From contig JAQGAU010000499.1 of the NCBI GenBank assembly GCA_034698045.1, positions 1 to 27,040 on the forward strand: a stretch of DNA of 27,040 bases, given 5' to 3'. Below the pieces are notes generated by a model. That model made no database searches and was not told the DNA's origin. It worked only from the letters and a program-made list of their open reading frames with translations. This document shows, in pieces, positions 19,271-27,040 of the stretch. The translations under genes and the position numbers were made by a program. How positions within the stretch are numbered: the stretch's first letter is position 1; every line of letters starts with the position of its first letter. The DNA is from Paramacrobiotus richtersi (lineage: Eukaryota; Tardigrada; Eutardigrada; Parachela; Macrobiotidae).

Positions 19271-19665
19271 CGAAAGCTTTCTACTGGCCGGCTGTAATAC
19301 TTTCGACAGCATTGTCATCAAAGGTGCTGTGCTTTTGCGAATACTCCATTTATCTGTGATTAGTCTCTTCTTTAATCTGTGCAACATCAGCCTGTGCATG
19401 CTGCTTTATATACAGCATTCAGCATGTGGTTCTATTTGATGTGCTGGGCTTCTGCTTGACACAGAAATCTGTCACCCCATAGCTTTTGACCGTCGTTGGA
19501 CAGTGACCTTTCCGGGTTCATATAAACGGTAGCACACCTATAAAAAATCGTGGACTGCTTTTATCTGGGTGGTGACTCACGTTCTTCTCGTGCCGCCATA
19601 CAATCGGCTGTATACTGGGATCTACGATGATCCGAAGGAGTGTTAATGGGATTTGTTGCGTATTC
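19271..19665 (+). pseudogene. GPCR D: decayed receptor fragment
   Basis: Positions 19423 to about 19662 align with residues of GPCR C from TM3 to extracellular loop 2: TGTGGTTCTATTTGATG, then GCTTTTGACCG for the FDR motif, CTCACGTTCTTCTCGTGCC for TM4, and GGGATCTACGATGATCCGA for loop 2. Frameshifts, an in-frame TAG after the region corresponding to SYKR, and loss of TM1-TM2 and TM5-TM7 show that it is dead. A promoter relic matching GPCR C lies at 19272-19310. It is the most diverged receptor copy, and therefore probably the oldest lesion in the array. Confidence 0.85.
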
Positions 19666-20241
19666 CCTACGACAGGTATACCGGTCAGTATATTAAGTTA
19701 TTGTAAATAACTTGCCGCTTTTCAATGAAGAACTTTTGCCTACAGACTTGCAATTGGATGGTACGTATGTGTTTGTGGGAGGGCGTTCGAGACGTTTGGA
19801 CCATGGGGAAACTTTCTATATCACTGATTAAGAGCATCGGCAAACGCTTGAAAGAACAAACCGGCGAACTTCGATTTCATCACTAGCGACTGTCCATTGC
19901 CATTCAACGATGAAATTACTCGTACTGCTGGAAATGATATTTCGATTTGACCTTAGTTAACGCACGGACAAGCTCGAAAACAGTCTCTTCACGTGACAGG
20001 ATGCAATGGAACATACTCTCTACATTTTGATTTGTCGACACCAGTCAAAATCCCTTACGACCATGCACCATCACCACACAGAAGTGTTCCAACACCCAAA
20101 AGCGTTCTAATCATCTAAATTAACATCGAGCCATGGCACTCAATCAACAAGGAACCAAACACACCAAGAAAACACATTGGCCTCATAATCTTCACAAGGG
20201 GGCGGTGAAAAGCACAATTAACACAAATAACTGTCTGATGT
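19666..20241. other. Intergenic region between the array and GPD1
   Basis: A plus-strand frame from about 19705 reads NNLPLFNEELLPTDLQLDG, then TYVFVGGRSRRLDHGETF, before TAA at about 19828. It stays open again afterwards for over 40 codons. It looks faintly protein-like but has no ATG, no splice support and no recognised family. It may be an old exon or transposon relic. The rest would include the 3' UTR of GPD1; no AATAAA was found near its stop. Confidence 0.3.
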
Positions 20242-23200
20242 CTATTTGTGTACCGGGTGGTTACGTAGATGGTCCACGAGCTCACTGGCCGGGATCTCCT
20301 TGGTGCAGACACGGTGGACGGCGGTGAAGAGCGGGAACTCATTCTCCCGTCCCTTGGCCTTGAGGAAGTGGTTCACCTCCTCGGCGGTGCCGGGGCCTTG
20401 CAGTAGTTGACCGTTGAGCATCTCGTCCTGCAGCTGCTTGACCGTCTACAACAAACATTCCACTGATGATACTGGAAGCCAGTATTCGATAAGAATAACA
20501 ACTTCACCATATAAAGAGGAATTCAATAGAATTATCATCGCAAAACGATTTATTCGACCGGTAGCAACGCGGAGGGAATGGTACGAAATAACAACGAATA
20601 CGACTGCGTAAAACACCAACAAAATGACCAAACTTCATGTCAAACACTGATCCTCGTTCTTGTTGTACGGTACAGCATATGAGTGCGTTTTTAAAATGCT
20701 AAAATTCTTCAAACAGATTACACGCAATCCCAGCCATAAACAATCCTCACAAACTGCAAATCATCAGACAGATTACCGATTACTTTTAATTATCAAACTA
20801 ATGCGTTTAGCGCATTCCGAAAAAAAACTCCTCATCAACATTATATTATTGTATTATTTGTCTATGCTGAAAAAATAAATCGAACGGAGAAAATCAACAT
20901 CAAGTAGTAATATGACATTCAAAAAGTATCGATATTGCGTTATTCACCAGGTAATATTTCATATTCTAACCAGATGCTCGACAGAGAGGCTCCCGAGACA
21001 AAACTCCAAACCTTCTAAGCCACTGCTCTACGAAAGCCAACTGTGGCACATAATATACTACAACAGCACAACACATTCATTTGCTATCACAATTCCGAAG
21101 TTTCGAACGCAAGCCCAAGCTAAACCTTTAACTAACTAACTTTCGAAGTATTAGAAACGGCAAATCTGAAGGAGTTCTCTATTAACTGTGATAAATGCAA
21201 CAGGCGCTTGACTTCAGTTAACAATGTACCTTATCGGGCTGCTTAGCAAACGCCTCGGCACACTTCCGATTCCGTCCACCAAATGACGACGTAATGACAT
21301 CCGCCACACCGCAGCTCTCCAGAAACGTCTGCCGTGATCCGCCGGGAAAGAATTTCTCCGCGAAATCAATCATCTCCATGATACCCAGTCGGATCACCGC
21401 CGCTTTGGTATTACCGGCTTTCTCGCCGTACAATCCGTCAATTAAGCCAGCAGCAAAGGCCACAATGTTCTGTAATAATAATCGGTACCAGTCAACAATC
21501 GGAAATCGGGAAATCTATGACAGGTGTAATTACCTTAAGTGCACCGGACAATTCCGCATTGGCAACATCATTCACGACTGTCACGCGGAAATTCGGCGTT
21601 TGGATGGCATCGCGAAACAATCGGCCGTTGTCTAAATTCTTGAAGGCTGGAAATGCAAAAACGAATGTCAGACATGATAACATAATTACCGAAGATTGGC
21701 AATACAATTATGCGAACCGGAGAAAGTCATAAAGTACGGCAGAACCGAAATAAAATTATTACGAAAATAAGTATAGAAAAGCATCAACAGTGGGTCACCG
21801 TTTATAAAGCCACGGCGAAAGTCTTAAAAAGAGCATAAAATTAAACAGAAACAAGAGGAAGCACAGGAGCTCAATGACACAATCACACATTACTTTCTGC
21901 TTCCTGAAATGGCTGACAAATTCATGTCTGATAAAAAAATTTTCTTATGTCATATCGTCGAGAAACCTGTTCCAGTCATGCTAACGCAACTGCATTCAGA
22001 TGAGGCAAAAAACCAAGTAACTTTTAAATATGAACACAGCCATACAACGTACGCGTTAGTCTCTGAAATTGTTTAACGGACATGGCAAAGCAGCCACTGC
22101 ACTACGATGTATCACTGGACATACTAAACCGAAAAATCCAACCGAAATACAGAATTTTCTACAACCAGTAAAGCTGTTCGTTTCTCCTGTCTCGAAATTA
22201 AGATTTTGATCAAAAAGTCCCCAGTAAAGATAAACTTTCCAGTAAGAACTAACCAATCATTCGTTCGCCATGAACGAAATAACAATCTCAGCGAAAACTC
22301 ACCAATGGTGGTTTCACAGAAGGATCCGGCGGCCACTTCATTGGCGATGTTGGCGCCCATCAACACGCCCGCCTCCACACCCAGCTGTTCCTTGATAATG
22401 TCCGAAATGAGCCCGATCTTGCCGGGTTCGGGGTTGTTGAGGCCCTTGACCAGGGACAATGCGATGGTGCCCGGGTTCACCTTGCCGACCAACTGCTTGC
22501 AGGTGCGGGCGATAAACTGGTGGGGCAGGACAAACACCAGCATGTCCGCGCCTTCCGCGGCTTTCACAACGTCCGGCTCAGCGATCTATATCCGACAAGT
22601 GGGTAATGTAGTTCAAATATCGTTACTATCTATATACTTGCATTTGTTTTCTCTTTCAACGGACTGAAATAATGCGCGGTAATTCCCAGCTATTTTTGGT
22701 AATTATTGTACCCTCACGTGCCGATTGGGATAAGTTTTTCTTGTAATGAGTAAGAGAGAGTAAGGAAATAATAATTTTATTTTGAATTTAGGATAATTAC
22801 AGGAACAGCGCTCGGGATCGAAGTTATTCCAAAGATTATCCACTACTTTCAACTGCTGCACTCAAGGAGTCGTGGACTGTTAATTGTTATCCCAGTCGAC
22901 AGTTCTGAAGTTGACTGTCATTGTGTCAACAGGCAATAGTCCGGTTACCACAAATGCGATTTCATTCGTTAGGACCGGCTGCACGGATGACAGCTCACAA
23001 AAAGCCTCGCGGTAAGCTCAAAAACTATTAGCAAATTCATTATCATTATTAACAAAATTATTTCGAAAAATTTACCAGTCATCACGGCGCGACTATAATA
23101 CTATGAGGACTACCGTGGTATGCGAAGTCAAAATCTGAGCCACTGCACTACGATGTCTTCTGCACGATTTAATCCCTCGAACAACTATTATTGTCAACTC

Positions 23201-24000
23201 GACAAGCAAAAGCTGCGTTTGCAGCAACCTTTGAGACCAATTTGGTCTGACTAAAAGATAATTATAACTAGGGGATAAAACCCTAATTTAAACTCACTGG
23301 GAGAGTCTTCAGATTGTGTTCAAATAAAATTAACAAAGCGTAAATCAAATTATTAATAAAACTGGGCGCGTGTGCGCTATACTAGTTATTAAAGCGATAA
23401 AAATCATAAATTTAATCATAAAATTAAATGACTTGAATTCTGTAATAAATTACTATAATTCCGTTCACTCATGATTACGAATACCGCTACTGATTTATTT
23501 TTGCAATGAACATGATTTCCCGGATGATAAACCCTACAGAAACATGAAAATTCTCAATTTGTTTGGTTCCAACTGTAACTCGAAAACATGGCCGTCTCGC
23601 ATGGATATCGATGCATTATGGCAAAAAAATACAAAAATTTCAGTGGTTAACTGGATAAACTTACGACATTCTCGGGGAGCTTCTGTCCGGGGAGATACTT
23701 GACATTCTCATGGTCCTGGTTGATAATCTCGGTGAGCTTGCGCCCATTGATCATCTCCTCAAAGACCCACATGCGCACCTCCTTGTGGAACTTTGTCTGC
23801 TCTTTCTGCAGATTCCCACCAATCACCGCGGCAATGGCGCTTCCCCTATGACCAACAAAACGATCTCTGTAACTCACACTAGTCGAAAATCATCAGCATG
23901 CAAATAAAGGAGGGAAACATGAAGAAATATCGTGTCATTTCGTTCAGATTTCTCACCAGTTCCCGGAGCCAATGATCGCAACACGATGTAGATCTGACAT
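20242..24000 (-). CDS. GPD1: Glycerol-3-phosphate dehydrogenase [NAD+], cytosolic (six exons)
   Basis: It interconverts dihydroxyacetone phosphate and glycerol 3-phosphate with NADH/NAD+ in the cytosol, linking glycolysis to lipid synthesis and the glycerophosphate shuttle. Minus-strand exons are 24000-23957, 23845-23665, 22585-22303, 21646-21534, 21469-21230 and 20445-20242. All have GT-AG borders and consistent phases, for 354 codons plus stop, close to the usual ~350. Exon 1 and the first codons of exon 2 give the Rossmann motif [14 protein letters not shown]. Exon 2 has VRMWVFEE and [10 protein letters not shown]. Exon 3 has VLPHQF, LVKGLN and [10 protein letters not shown]. Exon 4 has TPNFRVTVV and ends in SGALK, and exon 5 opens with NIVAFAAG. 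Exon 5 has [15 protein letters not shown] and [19 protein letters not shown], which carry the family's substrate-binding Arg and Asn. Exon 6 ends [10 protein letters not shown]. All residues expected for activity appear present. The introns (largest 22586-23664) show no other gene. Confidence 0.95.
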
Positions 24001-24768
24001 TTTTTAGAAGTAAACGATTGCCTTAAATATCCTGACAATAATTCACGATGACTGAAATGAGAAAACTGCGAAAAGAGGCAGCAGGCTCGCAGAGATATTT
24101 CAACGGGAGATTATCGATAAAACGAATTATCGACTTTCCCCAATGCGGGCCTGGAGGCTGAGGCGTGCCGATCATTCAAGCAGGGGGCGGAAGTCAAGAA
24201 GAATGACAGAATGTTAACATTTGACCACTTTTCGACTTTGGCGTTACTGCTTCGATATCCAAATGGGTTATAAGTTTTTAATTTCTGTTATTAAAACATA
24301 ACTTTAGAAGTTTTCGACTACGTAAAGGGCAGTGTGCGGCGAGGGGCACGACCCTGAATAATATGCTCCAAACAATTAATTTAATTTCCGCTTTGACATT
24401 GCATTTAAAACAATACCTTTGACGCTTCATAATTTTTTCCGCCGAACTAACTGCACATTTTGTTTTGTTTTTGTCGTTGTCATTAGCTGTTACGACTTCT
24501 TCATATTCTAGTTCTCTTTGCGCCACGAGTTTCAGTAAAAAGCAACACACGGAGAGAATTTTTGATGTGCTATTTGTATAAACATAGTACAATGTTTTCC
24601 TCATATTTCCGGCAAACAGCATGCAAAAACAGCACGTGCAGCTGATGAATTTCAAGCTCCAACTTCCACCATTTATTTCACTTTTCCGCCCTTCTTCTCA
24701 ACATTCCACCCAGCCCCGCCCCTCGGCATTTCCAAAATACATTACACAAATTAACCAAACACAAAAAA
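24001..24768. other. Intergenic region between GPD1 and the right-hand gene
   Basis: The GPD1 promoter and leader should lie in about the first 300 bases. No TATA box is evident. A 125-codon minus-strand ORF at 24278-24655 is low-complexity and unsupported. A minus-strand AATAAA (24677-24672) about 95 bases past the stop of the right-hand gene is its likely poly(A) signal. Confidence 0.45.
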
Positions 24769-27040
24769 TCACACTGCATCAGCAGTAACCGTCTCAACAC
24801 CATCCATGTGAAAGACCAATTTCCCCAGTGAGCGCACAGTGAGCAACTGCAAGAGTAGCGAGGCCAGCCAGGCCAGGAGGGGTTGGCGCATGGTGCGCGT
24901 ATCACGCTGACTGGAGTACAGGATGCTCAGGCAGTTGCGCGGGTATTTGCGCTGATTCACCATCACCCGCATGACGGTCTCGTAAAAATAGCCATCCCAC
25001 GGGTGTCGGGCAATGTTCTGCGCTAGGATGCGGTTGAATAAGTGCCGGGACTGGCTGTCGCAGGGCCGGCCGTTACGGTAGCGGCTGATGATGGGGATGA
25101 TGGTGTGCTGGGCGGAGATGTCGCGGACCGACTGGAGAAGACGCAGATCGTCTAGTGGAAAACGAATCAATAATTATGAATAATAATAATAATAGTGATA
25201 ATAAAAAAATATATTAAGAATAACAAATAATAATAGTACTAAATAATATTAATAAATGACAATAATAATTGATAACATATAATAATAACAGTATCAAATA
25301 ATTCAGCAAAAATATCAAGAAACAATCAATTAAAGATTAAATAATAATAGTGATAACTAAAAAAATACTAACAATAACAAACAATAATAACAGTAATGAA
25401 TAATATTACATAATAAATGATAATAAATAATGATTAAATAATTTAGCAAAAATATTCACAAATATCCTGAGAGATATTATGTGCATGCCTGAAAGCTGTC
25501 TACATAATTATTTATCAAGGGAAATGTTAATTAATTATCAATCAACAATTCCTCTATTAGGCTGTACGATAAACATAAACCACACATTCATGACTCTATG
25601 ACACAGCAGCACGAAAAAAAGCAAACAAAGACCAAGAAAAAGCCATCAGAAATAGAAAAATGCTATATCAGACAAAAGTACACAACCACAAGAAAATTTA
25701 TCCAGAAAGACTGCAATTTATTCTTTCAACCAGAATTTCAATTTTCGGGATAGCTTCAAATCAGCAAAGAAAGTCAAACTCGATAATCGAATAAAAACAT
25801 GTGACAAAACTTTCCACACATGTAACCGAAGAATAACCACATTTTGAACAAACGTTATTTCAAATTTCTTCAGGAAATCATTGGAAAATACCATTTAAAA
25901 AAACGCTGCACAGCGTTCAGCGGCAGATTTTTCCATGATTGTGTGAACTTTAGGAGTGGCAACTGTTTGAAATAATTCGATACCAACAAACAAGTGTCAC
26001 TCACCCGAAACCACAACCAGCATGGGGGAAGGATAATCATTGAGGAACTGCATCACAAACCGACAAATGCCTTCTCTCCTTGCCGTCGGGGGATTGTGAC
26101 TGTCCGCCACATTGCAAAATTGCATCTAATAATTTAATAAACACGTGAAAATCAATCATCTGGAAAAACAAAAACATTTCCTGCTATTAAAATTTAATAT
26201 ACTTCGTTAATATAATATTCTGTTAATAGTCTGATAATAGAACAGTCAGACACAATCCATAAGCAACAGAATTTAGCGATTTAATCGGTATTATTTTCCT
26301 AAATTAATGGTAACTTCCTTGACCATTATTCGAGAATCGAGGCCAACAAATAATCCACAATCGTTGATTAACATGCTCTTTGCTCAAAGTTTAAAACCTG
26401 GCGTAAATCTAATGCATTTTCACCACGCACAACAACAAAACTTAACGAAATATCAAATTGAAATATTCCATTTACCAAAAACAAATATTATATTAACTGC
26501 TCACTGATTAGTATTTCTAATGAAAATGTTTCAAGAATTGCCCAAAATTATACAAATAATTAAAATTGTACAAATAATTCCCAAAATTATGATTATTCCA
26601 TTTACTGAAAATATAGTATATTAATAATTTTGCTGGCGTATTTCTACTGAAAAGGCTTCAAAAATTCCTAAAATTATACAAACAAATTAAAATAATACAA
26701 ATAATTCCAAAAATCATGATTATTCGACAATATCATACAGTAATACTAATAGTACTGTAATAATGTTATCGAGTATGTAAAAGTGTGCAGATTATTCTTT
26801 GTATCAGCTATATCCCTTCATCTACGAACCCCCCTTTCTCCGTACCTGTAGATCATCAAAAGCCCGTATGATGATATCATGCTGTTTCTGCACTTCCAGC
26901 GCCGTCACCTGCGGCAAATCACACACCACCGCCACCTTCACCAGCACGTTCAACCCCTCTAACCCCAGCCATTCGGTGCAGAACTCCCGCAGGAGACTGG
27001 CACGGTAGCGGAGCGCCACGACAATCGCCTCCACCGAGAC
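24769..27040 (-). CDS. Unrecognised gene, last three exons (continues beyond the right edge)
   Basis: Minus-strand exons are 27040-26846 (5' side cut by the edge), 26125-26005 and 25151-24769, with GT-AG borders, matching phases (0, then 1) and a TGA stop. About 232 residues are visible. The first exon reads LREFCTEWLGLEGLNVLVKV and ends IIIRAFDDLQ; the second begins MQFCNVADSHNPP; the last contains HTIIPIISRYRNGRPC and ends HMDGVETVTADAV. The sequence is rich in Leu/Val/Ile heptad-like stretches and looks alpha-helical (armadillo/HEAT-like in flavour). A hydrophobic run LLAWLASLLLQLL near the C-terminus could be a buried helix or a membrane anchor. I do not recognise the family. Codon use is GC-richer than the introns, as expected for a genuine, conserved gene. 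Introns at 25152-26004 and 26126-26845 are AT-rich and hold no other gene. Confidence 0.8.
25160..25450. repeat. AT-rich (AAT)n-like simple-sequence region
   Basis: Interrupted AAT/ATAAT runs, with two longer segments (about 25173-25240 and 25340-25400) that resemble each other: both contain AATAATAGTGATAA and TAAAAAAATA. It lies just inside the last intron of the right-hand gene. Probably a decayed microsatellite with a local duplication. Confidence 0.6.

Noticed and set aside
22206..22667. 153-codon plus-strand ORF in the GPD1 region
   Set aside because: Antisense shadow of GPD1 exon 3.
1..27040. CRISPR arrays, rRNA, tRNA genes and bacterial operons
   Set aside because: No regularly spaced repeats with unique spacers, no rRNA-like stretch, and no tRNA cloverleaf noticed by eye. 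Splice structure shows the DNA is eukaryotic.

Overview
The window is animal nuclear DNA. Genes carry short GT-AG introns, both strands are used, and two protein types are clearly metazoan: a cytosolic glycerol-3-phosphate dehydrogenase and rhodopsin-class (aminergic-like) seven-helix receptors. Small introns and tandem receptor duplication suit a compact invertebrate genome. A tardigrade or other small ecdysozoan is a guess; nothing in the sequence proves the phylum.

Layout. (1) Positions 1-2.85 kb hold the 5' end of a minus-strand gene running off the left edge (1-105) and a set of unrecognised minus-strand exons (1397-2849). (2) Positions 3.3-19.7 kb hold a four-times-amplified module. Each module has a small minus-strand gene with three coding exons, encoding a secreted cysteine-containing protein. 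It stands head to head with an intronless plus-strand GPCR gene. Small-protein copies 1, 3 and 4 are intact (134, 142 and 147 codons) and copy 2 is dead. Of the receptors only copy C (13518-14561, 347 aa) is intact. B is frameshifted in its tail, A is an internal-deletion remnant and D is a decayed fragment. Spacers and introns are littered with short inverted-repeat elements, including a hAT-like MITE with a perfect 8-bp target duplication, and with degenerate minisatellites. (3) Positions 20.2-24.0 kb hold a complete six-exon minus-strand GPD1-type gene of 354 codons. (4) Positions 24.77-27.04 kb hold the last three exons of an unrecognised minus-strand gene that continues past the right edge.

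The most interesting object is the repeated module. The small secreted proteins share four cysteines and an invariant C-terminal segment HPGGLLFGHPFLRW. That segment is encoded with only synonymous differences between copies, and in copy 4 it is flanked by dibasic sites like a prohormone peptide. The linked receptor has an aminergic Asp3.32 but lacks the usual toggle-switch Trp6.48. A co-amplified ligand/receptor pair is a hypothesis; the unequal survival of the two partners argues for caution. GPD1 and the right-hand gene appear to be ordinary neighbours unrelated to the array.
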